DNA of 64,000 nucleotides from Sphingomonas beigongshangi. Lineage in GTDB: Bacteria; Pseudomonadota; Alphaproteobacteria; Sphingomonadales; Sphingomonadaceae. The position numbers and the translations under genes are program-made. This document shows positions 54,829 to 64,000 of the stretch, in pieces; the stretch's first letter is position 1, and each line of letters starts with the position of its first letter. The stretch spans positions 372,001-436,000 of the forward strand of contig NZ_JADHDT010000002.1 in assembly GCF_016820445.1 (NCBI RefSeq), read 5' to 3'. The notes under the pieces were generated by a model. That model searched no databases and had not been told where the DNA came from. It saw nothing but the letters and a program-made list of their open reading frames with translations.

Positions 54829-56056
54829 GATGGTCTCCTTCACCGCGCGCAACGCAGGTGGTGACCGCGATATCCATCGTCACGTTGCCGACCGTGCGGA
54901 ACAGGTCGGGCACCGTCTCCACCGCGACGAGCAGACCCAGCGCCTCGATCGGCACGCCCATGGCGAAGGCGACGGGCGCGACGCTGGCGAAGAAGCTGAT
55001 CGTACCCGGCAGCGACACCGACCCCATGGTCGTGATCGCCGCGGTCGCCACCCCCGCGGCGAGTTGTCCCGGCCCGATCGGCACATCCAGCCAGCGCGCG
55101 ACATAGAGCGCGACGGCGAGGTTCATCGCCGGGCTGGTCGCGCGGAAGATCGCCACCGCGATCGGCAGCACGATGCCCGCGGTTGCCGGCGGCACGCGCA
55201 GCTGTTCGCTGCCCTTGAGCATCGCGGGGAGCGAGGCGAGCGAGGATTGGGTGCTCACCGCGACCGCCTGCGCGGGCGACGCGGCGCGCGCGAAGCGGCC
55301 GATCGGCACCCGCCCGCCGAACCGCGCCAGCGGATAGGCGGCGAGCAGCACCAGGAAGCCGATGGCGGAGACGCAGGCGATGTAATGCACCAGGGCGCCG
55401 AACGCCGCCGCCCCGGTCCGGGCGCCGACGCCGTATGCGAGCGCGAACACGCCGATCGGGGCGAGGCGCAGCACCCAGCCGATGATGACCAGCATCGCGT
55501 CGGTGATCGCGCGGAACACCGCGACCAGCAGCGCGCGCGGTTCGGCGTCGAGCCGCGTGATCGCGAAGGCGAAGGCGAGCGCGAAGACGGTGAGCGGCAG
55601 GAAGGCATCGGCCGCCGCCGCCGCGACGATGTTGGTCGGCACGATCGTGTCGAAGAAATCGGCGAGGCCGGGGACCTTGCCCGGTGCGGGCGTGCCGGTC
55701 AGCGCCGCGCGCAGCGCCGCCGACCAGGCCGCCGGCAGGGGCCAGGCGTCGAGGATCAGCGGCTCGACCACCGCCGCCATCAGCGTCGTCGACCACAGGA
55801 CGGCGACGAACAGCGCCACGCCGCGTCCCGCGATCCGGCCCGCGCGCGCCGCCTCCGCCGTCGCCGCGATGCCGGTGACGAGCAGTCCGACGATCAGCGG
55901 CACGATCACCATCTGGAGCGCGTGCAGCCATGCGGCCCCGACCGGCTGCGTCACGCGCGTCAGTCCGAGCGCCGCATCGCGATCGATCGCGACGGCGCCG
56001 ATGCCGATCAGGATGCCGGCCAGCAACGCGAGCAGGATACGGGTGGCTTGCGACAT
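54806..56056 (-). CDS. Dicarboxylate/amino acid:cation symporter (DAACS)
   Basis: A 416-aa membrane transporter of the GltP/DctA family with eight helices and two hairpins. Motifs are [30 protein letters not shown] (Ser-rich first hairpin), [24 protein letters not shown] and [16 protein letters not shown]. It couples cation entry to uptake of an acidic solute. The frame extends far upstream as an artefact; the ATG at 56056 is the family start. It overlaps the aldo/keto reductase by 23 bp. Confidence 0.9.
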   Translation of the reverse strand: MSQATRILLALLAGILIGIGAVAIDRDAALGLTRVTQPVGAAWLHALQMVIVPLIVGLLVTGIAATAEAARAGRIAGRGVALFVAVLWSTTLMAAVVEPLILDAWPLPAAWSAALRAALTGTPAPGKVPGLADFFDTIVPTNIVAAAAADAFLPLTVFALAFAFAITRLDAEPRALLVAVFRAITDAMLVIIGWVLRLAPIGVFALAYGVGARTGAAAFGALVHYIACVSAIGFLVLLAAYPLARFGGRVPIGRFARAASPAQAVAVSTQSSLASLPAMLKGSEQLRVPPATAGIVLPIAVAIFRATSPAMNLAVALYVARWLDVPIGPGQLAAGVATAAITTMGSVSLPGTISFFASVAPVAFAMGVPIEALGLLVAVETVPDLFRTVGNVTMDIAVTTCVARGEGDHHARQDAG

Positions 56057-56113
56057 CGTCTTCCTTGGCGCAACGAGGCGGGGACGATGGCATAGCGAAC
56101 GGGATCGCGTTTC

Positions 56114-57457
56114 ATGGCAAGGAAATATTTCGGCACCGACGGCATCCGCGGCGCGACCAATGCCGGGGCGATGACCGCGGCGATGGCGATGAAGGTCGGT
56201 ATGGCGGCGGGCGCCTATTTCCAGCGCGGCGACCACAAGCATCGCGTGCTGATCGGCAAGGATACGCGCCTGTCGGGCTATATGCTCGAATCCGCGTTGG
56301 TCGCGGGGTTCACCAGCGTCGGCATGGACGTGGTGATGGTCGGCCCGCTGCCGACGCCGGCGGTCGCCTTGCTCACCCAGTCGATGCGCGCCGATATCGG
56401 CGTGATGATCTCCGCGAGCCACAACCCCTATGCCGACAACGGCATCAAGCTGTTCGGGCCCGACGGCTACAAGCTGTCCGACGAGGCGGAGAAGACGATC
56501 GAGGGGCTGATCGACGGCGACGACATCCCCCTCGCGCCGTCGGCGCAGATCGGTCGCGCGCGCCGCATCGACGACGCGCAGGGGCGCTACATCCACTTCG
56601 CCAAGTCGACCTTTCCGTCCGACCTCCGGCTCGACGGCCTGCGCATCGTCATCGATTGCGCCAATGGCGCCGCCTACAAGGTCGCGCCGACCTGCCTCTG
56701 GGAACTGGGGGCGGACATCGTCGCGATCGGCGTGACGCCCAACGGCACCAACATCAACGACGGCGTCGGCTCCACGGCGCCCCAGACGCTGTCGGAAACC
56801 GTCGTCGCGTCCGGCGCCGATATCGGCATCGCGCTCGACGGTGACGCGGACCGGCTGATCGTCGTCGACGAGAAGGGCCATGTCGTCGACGGCGACCAGC
56901 TGATGGCGACGATCGCCGCGGGCTGGGCGCGCGCCGGGCGGCTGAAGGGCGGGGGCCTCGTCGCGACCGTCATGTCCAACCTCGGCCTCGAACGGCATCT
57001 CAAGGCGCAGGGGCTGGGCCTCGTCCGTACCGCGGTCGGCGACCGCTACGTGCTCGAGAAGATGCGCGCCAGCGGCTATAACGTCGGCGGCGAACAGTCG
57101 GGGCATATCATCCTGTCCGACTATGCGACGACGGGGGACGGCCTCGTCGCGGCGCTGCAGGTGCTCGCCGAGATCAAGCGCGCCGGCGCGTCGGCCAGCG
57201 AGGTGCTGCACCGCTTCGCGCCGCTGCCGCAGCTGCTCAAGAACGTGCGTTTCGCCGGCGGCAAGCCGCTCGAGCATGACGACGTGAAGGCCGTGATCGC
57301 CGCGGCGGACGCCGAGCTGGCCGGGACCGGCCGCCTCGTCATCCGTCCGTCTGGCACCGAACCGGTGATCCGCGTGATGGCGGAGGGCGACGACGCGGGG
57401 CAGGTCGAAACGCTCGTCGACCGGATCTGCGACGCCGTACGCAAGGCGGCGGCCTGA
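56114..57457 (+). CDS. glmM: Phosphoglucosamine mutase
   Basis: Converts glucosamine-6-phosphate to glucosamine-1-phosphate for peptidoglycan and LPS. The 447-aa protein begins [16 protein letters not shown], has the phosphoserine site [13 protein letters not shown] (Ser102), the metal loop [13 protein letters not shown], the sugar loop [13 protein letters not shown] and the phosphate-binding [15 protein letters not shown]. The stop overlaps the DUF1272 start by one base. folP is not upstream of it as in E. coli. Confidence 0.97.
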   Translation: MARKYFGTDGIRGATNAGAMTAAMAMKVGMAAGAYFQRGDHKHRVLIGKDTRLSGYMLESALVAGFTSVGMDVVMVGPLPTPAVALLTQSMRADIGVMISASHNPYADNGIKLFGPDGYKLSDEAEKTIEGLIDGDDIPLAPSAQIGRARRIDDAQGRYIHFAKSTFPSDLRLDGLRIVIDCANGAAYKVAPTCLWELGADIVAIGVTPNGTNINDGVGSTAPQTLSETVVASGADIGIALDGDADRLIVVDEKGHVVDGDQLMATIAAGWARAGRLKGGGLVATVMSNLGLERHLKAQGLGLVRTAVGDRYVLEKMRASGYNVGGEQSGHIILSDYATTGDGLVAALQVLAEIKRAGASASEVLHRFAPLPQLLKNVRFAGGKPLEHDDVKAVIAAADAELAGTGRLVIRPSGTEPVIRVMAEGDDAGQVETLVDRICDAVRKAAA

Positions 57458-57681
57458 TGCTCGAGATGCGGCCCGACTGCGAACGCTGCGGCACCGACCT
57501 TCCCGCCGCGGCGCCCGGCGCGTTCATCTGCTCGATGGAATGCACCTTCTGCACCGAATGCGCAGATGCGATGGACGAGCTTTGCCCCAATTGCGGCGGC
57601 GAACTGCTCGACCGGCCAACGCGCACGGGTAAGATGCTGAAGGCGAATCCGGCCAGCACCGAGCGGCGATTCGGGGGATAG
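57457..57681 (+). CDS. DUF1272 zinc-ribbon-like protein
   Basis: A 74-aa protein with paired cysteines: DCERCGT, FICSMECTFCTEC and LCPNCGGEL, a probable two-zinc treble-clef or RING-like fold. This is the DUF1272 pattern, function unknown. It is translationally coupled to glmM (TGATG). Confidence 0.88.
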   Translation: MLEMRPDCERCGTDLPAAAPGAFICSMECTFCTECADAMDELCPNCGGELLDRPTRTGKMLKANPASTERRFGG

Positions 57682-57701
57682 GACCGGCCCCTTCGCCAAT
57701 T

Positions 57702-57804
57702 CGTCATCCCGGCGAACGCCGGGACCCATGGAAGCGGGAGGCCGGTGTTTCGCGCATCATCGGCGACGGCATGTCCATGGGTCCCGGCTTCCGCCGGGAT
57801 GACG
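57702..57804. repeat. Inverted pair of CCGTCATCCCGG-type units
   Basis: Two 31-base arms (57702-57732 and 57774-57804) are nearly perfect inverse copies. Each contains CGTCATCCCGGCG and GGGACCCATGGA or the complements. The centre of about 41 bases is unique. It lies between DUF1272 and thiD. Confidence 0.8.
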
Positions 57805-58000
57805 GCGGCGTTTCCGGATCCCCGCCTCCGGAAGGAGAGGCGCGCCGGGTCGCGGCGGTGCTGTCCTGCAAGCCCGCTTTGTGCCACCGTCGCGCCATGC
57901 CGCTGCTCCTGCCATTCCCTCCCCTTGATCTCTCCCGTAGGCCGGAGCGGCCGTCGGCGTCCTCGTGCGTAAATGTGCGGCCTTTGGGCGCTTCCGCTGC
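57805..58000. other. Intergenic region before thiD
   Basis: I see no gene, clear promoter or riboswitch here. The lack of a TPP riboswitch pattern suggests that thiD is not controlled that way. Short GGATCC-type symmetric pieces at 57815-57825 are unremarkable. Confidence 0.5.
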
Positions 58001-58768
58001 ATGATCCCGCGCGTCCTCGTCATCGCCGGGTCCGATTCGGGGGGCGGCGCGGGCATCCAGGCGGACATCAAGACCGTCACGATGCTGGGCGGCCATCCGA
58101 CCACGGCGATCACCGCGATCACCGCGCAGAATACGCTGGGCATGCAGGCGGTGCTGCCGGTCCCCACCGACATGGTCGTCGCGCAGATCGACAGCGTGCT
58201 CGCCGACATCGGCGCCGACGCAATCAAGATCGGGATGATCGGCAGCGCCGAAACCGCGCAGGCGGTGGCGGACGCGCTCGAAGGAACGGGCGTGCCGGTC
58301 GTCTTCGATCCGGTGATGATCGCGACCTCGGGCGCGACGCTGGCGGATGCCGAGACGATCGCCGCCTTCGCCCGTCTGATGCGCATGGCGGCGGTCGTCA
58401 CGCCCAACCTCCCTGAACTCACCGCGCTGGGAGGAGAGGCGGCGGTCCGCGCGCTCGGCCCGGCGTTGCTCGTCAAGGGTGGCCACGGCGACGGTGCGAT
58501 CATCGAGGACCGCTTGATCGACGCCGACGGCGGGGAGACGGTGTGGACGCATCCGCGCGTCGACACGCGCCACACGCACGGTACCGGCTGCACGCTGGCG
58601 AGCGGGATCGCCACCGGCCTTGCCGCCGGCCTGTCGCTCGCCGACGCCACGGGGCGGGCCATCGCCTATGTCCAGGCGGCGCTTGCGGCAGCGCCCGGGC
58701 TCGGGGCAGGACATGGGCCGATGGGACATGCCTTGAACGCGATACCGGCGGATCGATGCCGGGCCTGA
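58001..58768 (+). CDS. thiD: Hydroxymethylpyrimidine/phosphomethylpyrimidine kinase
   Basis: Phosphorylates the pyrimidine half of thiamine twice. The 255-aa ribokinase-fold protein begins [25 protein letters not shown], has [16 protein letters not shown] and the anion-hole motif [14 protein letters not shown] with the catalytic Cys and nearby residues. ATG at 58001 matches the family. Its end overlaps rnhB by 13 bp. Confidence 0.95.
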   Translation: MIPRVLVIAGSDSGGGAGIQADIKTVTMLGGHPTTAITAITAQNTLGMQAVLPVPTDMVVAQIDSVLADIGADAIKIGMIGSAETAQAVADALEGTGVPVVFDPVMIATSGATLADAETIAAFARLMRMAAVVTPNLPELTALGGEAAVRALGPALLVKGGHGDGAIIEDRLIDADGGETVWTHPRVDTRHTHGTGCTLASGIATGLAAGLSLADATGRAIAYVQAALAAAPGLGAGHGPMGHALNAIPADRCRA

Positions 58769-59373
58769 AGCACGAGAAAGCCTGCCTGCCGCCCGTCGCG
58801 GGGGTGGACGAGGCGGGGCGGGGCCCGCTCGCCGGACCCGTCGTCGCGGCGGCCGTGATCCTGCCCGCGCGTGGCGTGCCGCGCGGGCTGGACGATTCGA
58901 AGAAGCTGCCTGCCGCCGAGCGCGAGCGGCTGGCCGTGCTGATCCGCCAGCGCGCGCAGGTCGGCGTCGGCATCGTCGAGGCGGACGAGATCGATCGGCT
59001 CAATATCTATTGGGCGACGATGAAGGCGATGACGCTCGCGGTCGAGGCGCTGGGCTGCGAGCCCGGCCACGTGCTCGTCGACGGCAACCGCCTGCCGCGC
59101 TGGCGCTATGCGGCGACGCCGCTGGTCGGCGGCGATGGGCTGAGCGCGTCCATCGCGGCCGCGTCGATCGTCGCCAAGACGGTGCGCGACGCGATCATGC
59201 TCGATCACGCCGCCGCCCATCCGCAATATCACTGGGCGAGCAACAAGGGCTATGGCTGCCCGAAACACCTGGCTGCGCTGCGCGAACACGGCCCCTCGCC
59301 GATTCACCGGTACAGCTTCGCGCCCGTCGCACGGGCGGCGGACCTGCTTTCGCCCGCGATCCACGCCGCCTGA
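58756..59373 (+). CDS. rnhB: Ribonuclease HII
   Basis: Cuts the RNA strand of RNA/DNA hybrids and removes ribonucleotides from DNA. The 205-aa protein has the catalytic Asp18 and Glu19 in [15 protein letters not shown], then LDDSKKL, a further Asp in [10 protein letters not shown] and [10 protein letters not shown]. It starts inside the end of thiD, so it is co-translated. It is directly upstream of ccrM, the order usual in alphaproteobacteria. Confidence 0.95.
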   Translation: MPGLKHEKACLPPVAGVDEAGRGPLAGPVVAAAVILPARGVPRGLDDSKKLPAAERERLAVLIRQRAQVGVGIVEADEIDRLNIYWATMKAMTLAVEALGCEPGHVLVDGNRLPRWRYAATPLVGGDGLSASIAAASIVAKTVRDAIMLDHAAAHPQYHWASNKGYGCPKHLAALREHGPSPIHRYSFAPVARAADLLSPAIHAA

Positions 59374-59590
59374 CCGATAAAAGTTGCGCCGCGCAACAGG
59401 ACGTGGCGGCTTGAGTCTTTCGCGCCACACCCCCAGCGATTGGGCGCCCGGGGCAGGCGACAGCGCAAAATCTGGGAGGCAAGAGGGTTTGTGCAGGGAC
59501 GTTCACGAAATCTTGACGAAGATCGTTAACCAATCAGTGCTTGACGAGAGTCTGCGGATTCGCGCTTCTGGCCACGACAAGGGGGCGTAG
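59374..59590 (+). promoter_or_regulatory. ccrM control region with GANTC sites and a CtrA-like half site
   Basis: The 217-bp region holds GAGTC at 59413 and 59548 and GATTC at 59557, all CcrM target sites. A TTAACCAA at 59527-59534 resembles a CtrA half site, with TTGAC at 59541. In Caulobacter, CtrA activates ccrM and GANTC sites in its leader take part in control. A full TTAA-N7-TTAA site is not present. Confidence 0.5.
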
Positions 59591-60754
<1,164 letters not shown>

Positions 60755-60884
60755 ATTGCCGGCACCCGGCGCAGGGCCGGGTCGTCGCCCCGACGAGGGC
60801 ACGTCTTTCCTTCGAGCCCTGCGCGCCCGCGTCCTCGCCGCGAACGCGCTTGCCTTCCCGGCGCGCAGCGGGAACACACCGGGC

Positions 60885-61940
60885 ATGAGCCTGCACCTAC
60901 GCCCCGTCCATTTCGTCGATACGCCGATCGGCCTGCCCGACGGCAGCGTCGTGCGGCTCGCGGGGGGCATGCAGTGGTTCGCCGCCTATGAGGTGTCCAC
61001 CGCCGAGAGTCGCAGGATCGTCTCCGTCGCCGATGTCGCATCGCTTGGCGAACGCGCCGCCGCGCTGCACGCGCGGATCACCGCGCCCCGCCCGCCGCTC
61101 GTCCTGGGCGCGCGCACGCTGCGGCTCGACCAGCCCCTCGTCGCAGGAATCCTCAACGTCACGCCGGACAGTTTCTCCGATGGCGGCCGCCACGCCGGCG
61201 ATCCCGCGGCCGCGGCCGCGGCGGGCGTCGACATGGCCGCGGCGGGCGCGGCGCTGGTCGATCTGGGTGGCGAATCGACGCGGCCCGGTGCGGCACAGGT
61301 CTGGGAAGGGGACGAGATCGCCCGCGTGCTGCCCGTCGTCGAGCGGCTCGCCGCCAGCGGCACGCCGGTGTCGATCGACACACGCAAGGCGGGCGTGATG
61401 GAAGCGGCACTGGCCGCCGGCGCGCACATCGTCAACGACGTCTCGGCGTTGCTGTGGGACGATCGCGCGCTCGAGGTCGTCGTCCGCGCCGGCTGTCCCG
61501 TCATCCTGATGCATTCGCCCGACCCCAAGGCCGGCGGTCATGGCCGCCCGGTCTATCGCAACGTCGCGACGGAGGTGTTCGACTGGCTGGAGGCCCGCAT
61601 CGATGCAATCGTCGCGGCGGGCGTGCCGCGCGAGCGGATCGTCGCGGACCCCGGCATCGGCTTCGGCAAATCGCTGGCGGACAATCTTGCCCTGGTGAAC
61701 GCCCTGGCGCTGTTCCACGGCCTGGGGTGCCCCATCATGCTCGGCGCCAGCCGCAAGCGGATGATCGGCGCGCTCGACAATGCGGCGCCGGTCGAGCGCC
61801 GGCTGGGCGGCAGTGTCGCGCTCGCGCTCAAGGGCGCGGACGCAGGCGTGCAGTTCCTCCGCGTGCACGATGTGCCGGAGACGGTGCAGGCGCTGAAGCT
61901 GTGGCGGGGCCTGCGCGACCGGGCGCTGGCGGGCGGCTGA
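60885..61940 (+). CDS. folP: Dihydropteroate synthase with N-terminal extension
   Basis: Joins p-aminobenzoate to dihydropterin pyrophosphate; sulfonamide target. The 351-aa protein has a core at about 85-345 with LNVTPDSFSDGG, VDLGGESTRPGA, VSIDTRKAGV, GHGRPVYRNVA, ADPGIGFGKS and LGASRKRMIG. Residues 1-85 (VHFVDTPIGLPDGSVVRLAGGMQWFAAYEVS) precede the usual start and look folded. The ATG at 60885 was chosen because the frame before it is not family-like. Confidence 0.93.
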   Translation: MSLHLRPVHFVDTPIGLPDGSVVRLAGGMQWFAAYEVSTAESRRIVSVADVASLGERAAALHARITAPRPPLVLGARTLRLDQPLVAGILNVTPDSFSDGGRHAGDPAAAAAAGVDMAAAGAALVDLGGESTRPGAAQVWEGDEIARVLPVVERLAASGTPVSIDTRKAGVMEAALAAGAHIVNDVSALLWDDRALEVVVRAGCPVILMHSPDPKAGGHGRPVYRNVATEVFDWLEARIDAIVAAGVPRERIVADPGIGFGKSLADNLALVNALALFHGLGCPIMLGASRKRMIGALDNAAPVERRLGGSVALALKGADAGVQFLRVHDVPETVQALKLWRGLRDRALAGG

Positions 61941-62104
61941 TCCGGCACGAACGGACCGAAGCGGAAACATTTTGCAACGCAGCAATCCGAGGACAGAGAC
62001 GTTGGGCAGCTAAGAGCTTTTGTGGCCGATCCGATCGGAACAATGTCCGACCAAGGTGGATCGGCCATGCAGCCTGCCCTTAATCGAGCGGACAAAGAGG
62101 AATC

Positions 62105-62989
62105 ATGATCGTCGATGCCACCCCCCGTCTGCGCCAGATCGTCGCCGAGGTCTGGCGCCCGCTGACCATCCTGTTCTTCTGGGACGTCGCGGTGACCGTC
62201 ACTTACTATTTCCTGCCCTTTCGCGCGCCGTCGCTGCCGCTGACGCTGTTCGGCACGGTGCTGGCGCTGTTCCTCGGCTTTCGCAGCAATTCGGCCTATG
62301 CGCGCTGGTGGGAGGGGCGCTCGCTCTGGGGGCTGATGATCAACGCCTCGCGCAACCTCAGCCGCGAGGCGCGCAACTTCCTGCCGGGCGACGAGGCGCG
62401 CGACCTGCGCCGCTCGATCGTGTTGCGCCAGATCGCTTATGTGAACGCGCTCCGCTGCCAGCTTCGTCGCCAGCCGGTCGACGAACAGGTGCTGCGATTC
62501 CTGTCGCGCGGCGAGGCGACCCCGTCGCTGTCGCGAACCAACATCGCGAATGGGCTGCTCGACGGCACCGGTCGGCGGATCGACGATGCCAGGCGTCAGG
62601 GCTGGATCGACACCATCCAGCAGACGCAGATGGAATCGGTGCTGGTCGACATCGCCAATGCGCAGGGCGGCATGGAGCGGTTGAAGAACACCCCGCTGCC
62701 CAATCAATACCGCTTCTTCCCGACGCTGTTCGTGCACCTGTTCTGCGTGCTGCTGCCCATCGGCCTCGTCGAGACGCTGGGGTTCGCGACGCCGCTCGGA
62801 TCGACGATGGCGGGTCTGATGTTCCTCGCGGTGCTCGCGATCGGCGACGATCTGGTCGATCCCTTCGCCAATACCGTCCACGATCTGCCGCTGTCGGCGA
62901 TGTGCCGCACGATCGAGATCGACCTGCTCCAGTCGATCGGCGACGAAGCGCCGGCTCCGCTGCAGCCGGAGCATGGCGTACTCTGGTGA
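62105..62989 (+). CDS. Bestrophin-family anion channel
   Basis: A 294-aa integral membrane protein of the bestrophin/UPF0187 group, pentameric channels in their family. Motifs are FFWDVAVTVTYYFLPF, LGFRSNSAYARWWEGRSLWG, RQIAYVNALRCQLRR and the acidic gate-side stretch LAIGDDLVDPFANTVHDLPL. Bacterial members can conduct cations. It has a 164-bp upstream region with AGAGG before the ATG. Confidence 0.9.
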   Translation: MIVDATPRLRQIVAEVWRPLTILFFWDVAVTVTYYFLPFRAPSLPLTLFGTVLALFLGFRSNSAYARWWEGRSLWGLMINASRNLSREARNFLPGDEARDLRRSIVLRQIAYVNALRCQLRRQPVDEQVLRFLSRGEATPSLSRTNIANGLLDGTGRRIDDARRQGWIDTIQQTQMESVLVDIANAQGGMERLKNTPLPNQYRFFPTLFVHLFCVLLPIGLVETLGFATPLGSTMAGLMFLAVLAIGDDLVDPFANTVHDLPLSAMCRTIEIDLLQSIGDEAPAPLQPEHGVLW

Positions 62990-63010
62990 CGCGGCGCGTG
63001 TCGCACGCGA

Positions 63011-64000
63011 TCAGGCGGCGTTGTCGATGCCCAGCTCGCCGAGCTTGCGATACAAGGTCGACCGACCGATCCCGAGCCGCCGCGCGACCTCCGTCATCCG
63101 GCCGCGATAATGGCCGATGGCGAGTCGGATGACATCGGCCTCGATGTCCTCCAGCGGACGCAGATTGCCGTCCGGCCGGAACAGCGTGACCCCCGCGCCC
63201 GATGCGGGCGCGACGACGCCGCCGCGACGCTGGCCGAGCGCGGCGATCTGCGGGAAGTCGGCGCGCGTCAGCGCATCGCCCTCACACAGGATCGCGGCGC
63301 GGAACAATGCGTTCTGCAACTGCCGCACGTTGCCCGGCCAATCGTAGCCGACGAGCAGCGCCAGCGCCTCGTCGGTGATGCCAAGCGGACGAAGTCCCGG
63401 CTGGTGCGCGATCCGCGCCAGCAGGTGCCGGGCCAATGCGGGAATGTCGCCGGATCGCTCGCGCAGGGGCGGGATCGTCACCTGCACGACGTTGAGCCGG
63501 TAATAGAGGTCTTCGCGGAACCGGCCGGCCTCGACCTCCTCGATCAGCCGCTTGTTGGTCGCGGCGATCACGCGGACGTCGACCTCGCGGGCGTGGCGCG
63601 CGCCGATCGGCTGTACCTCTCCCGACTGCAGCACGCGCAACAGCTTGACCTGCGCGTCGAGCGGCATTTCGCCGACCTCGTCCAGGAACAGGGTACCGCC
63701 GTCGGCATCGACGAATTTGCCGATCTTGCGCTCGAACGCGCCGGTGAAGGCGCCCTTCTCGTGCCCGAACAGCTCCGATTCGACGAGGTTCGCGGGGATG
63801 GCGCCGCAGTTGACCGTCACCATCGGTCGCCGCGCGCGTGGGCTGGCGGCGTGGATCGCATCCGCGACCACTTCCTTGCCGACGCCGCTCTCGCCTTCGA
63901 TCAGCACCGGCACGCGCGCGCGCGCCGCCTTGGCGGCGATGGCCAGCGCGGCGCGGAACTCGGGCGCGGAGCCGACGATCTCGTCGAAGGCGAGCAGCGC
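63011..64000 (-). CDS. Sigma-54-dependent transcriptional activator, N-terminus cut by the window edge
   Basis: The visible 329 residues cover the AAA+ domain and the C-terminal Fis-type helix-turn-helix. Walker A is GESGVGKE, the sigma-54 contact loop is [11 protein letters not shown], Walker B is [12 protein letters not shown] and the sensor region is [27 protein letters not shown]. The DNA-binding end is [24 protein letters not shown]. The sensory N-terminal domain is outside the window, so the signal is unknown. It would act with RpoN, whose gene starts this window. Confidence 0.93.
   Translation of the reverse strand, partial: ALLAFDEIVGSAPEFRAALAIAAKAARARVPVLIEGESGVGKEVVADAIHAASPRARRPMVTVNCGAIPANLVESELFGHEKGAFTGAFERKIGKFVDADGGTLFLDEVGEMPLDAQVKLLRVLQSGEVQPIGARHAREVDVRVIAATNKRLIEEVEAGRFREDLYYRLNVVQVTIPPLRERSGDIPALARHLLARIAHQPGLRPLGITDEALALLVGYDWPGNVRQLQNALFRAAILCEGDALTRADFPQIAALGQRRGGVVAPASGAGVTLFRPDGNLRPLEDIEADVIRLAIGHYRGRMTEVARRLGIGRSTLYRKLGELGIDNAA

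Noticed and set aside
54806..57277. An 823-codon minus-strand frame extending the symporter antisense to glmM
   Set aside because: The family start is at 56056. The upstream part is antisense to glmM and has the Arg/Asp-rich, repetitive composition of a shadow frame.
57805..58000. A TPP riboswitch before thiD
   Set aside because: I could not find the conserved CTGAGA-type core or the paired helices.

Overview
Organism. The window reads as a chromosomal segment of a high-G+C alphaproteobacterium of the Sphingomonas group. The evidence is a CcrM-type adenine methyltransferase directly after rnhB, a DivK-type single-domain regulator beside a DUF3572 gene, an lptC-lptA-lptB-rpoN block, a Coq4 homologue between dnaN and recF, and many products typical of sphingomonads (FemAB-like acyltransferase, DUF5946, DUF3147, POT transporter). 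No plasmid, phage, integrase, transposase or CRISPR array was seen. Almost all of the window is dense housekeeping and accessory metabolism. Layout. 1-3822 (minus): RNase D-like exonuclease, LPS transport genes lptC/lptA/lptB and the start of rpoN. 4121-11116: a glycine-rich double cold-shock protein, a glutaminyl cyclotransferase, DUF5946, an ATP-dependent DNA ligase, a metallophosphoesterase, DUF1328, dps, a GDT1-like pair and rpmG. 11204-13931: two copies of a dyad-symmetric interspersed repeat, an orphan terminator that may end a small RNA, a monothiol glutaredoxin-MauE fusion, divK, DUF3572 and a HAD-like gene. 13947-26794: RidA, FemAB-like, a polytopic membrane protein, argG, an EF-hand protein, Cfa-like, a Tat-lipoprotein molybdoenzyme with its cytochrome b561, flavin reductase, TauE/SafE, rlmN, an AraC regulator and a histidine phosphatase. 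26952-34313: outer-membrane barrel, dnaN, coq4-like, recF, OmpA/EF-hand protein and gyrB. 34402-44666: SDR, MpaB-like, exported methyltransferase-like protein, chorismate mutase, rpsD, M28 peptidase, the agmatine route (aguA, two membrane genes, aguB), family 5 uracil-DNA glycosylase, folK and tRNA-Lys. 44789-56056: PAP2, galE, msrA, Sua5, acyl-CoA dehydrogenase, arylamine N-acetyltransferase, GntR, nitroreductase, POT transporter, aldo/keto reductase and a dicarboxylate-type symporter. 56114-64000: glmM, DUF1272, thiD, rnhB, ccrM, folP, bestrophin and a truncated sigma-54 activator. Joint function. Apparent functional groups are envelope lipid export (lpt), replication (dnaN, recF, gyrB), putrescine synthesis from agmatine (aguA, aguB), folate (folK, folP), translation (rpmG, rpsD, tRNA-Lys, rlmN, Sua5) and cell-cycle control (divK, ccrM). 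The most notable non-coding signals are a promoter class with a fixed 16-bp spacer and a CTAG or CTAT -10, three families of short palindromic repeats, palindromes in the dps and msrA promoters, a probable leaderless autoregulated gntR promoter, and GANTC sites before ccrM. I did not find a clear new multi-gene system. The repeat pair with the orphan terminator and the low-complexity cold-shock protein are the best leads.
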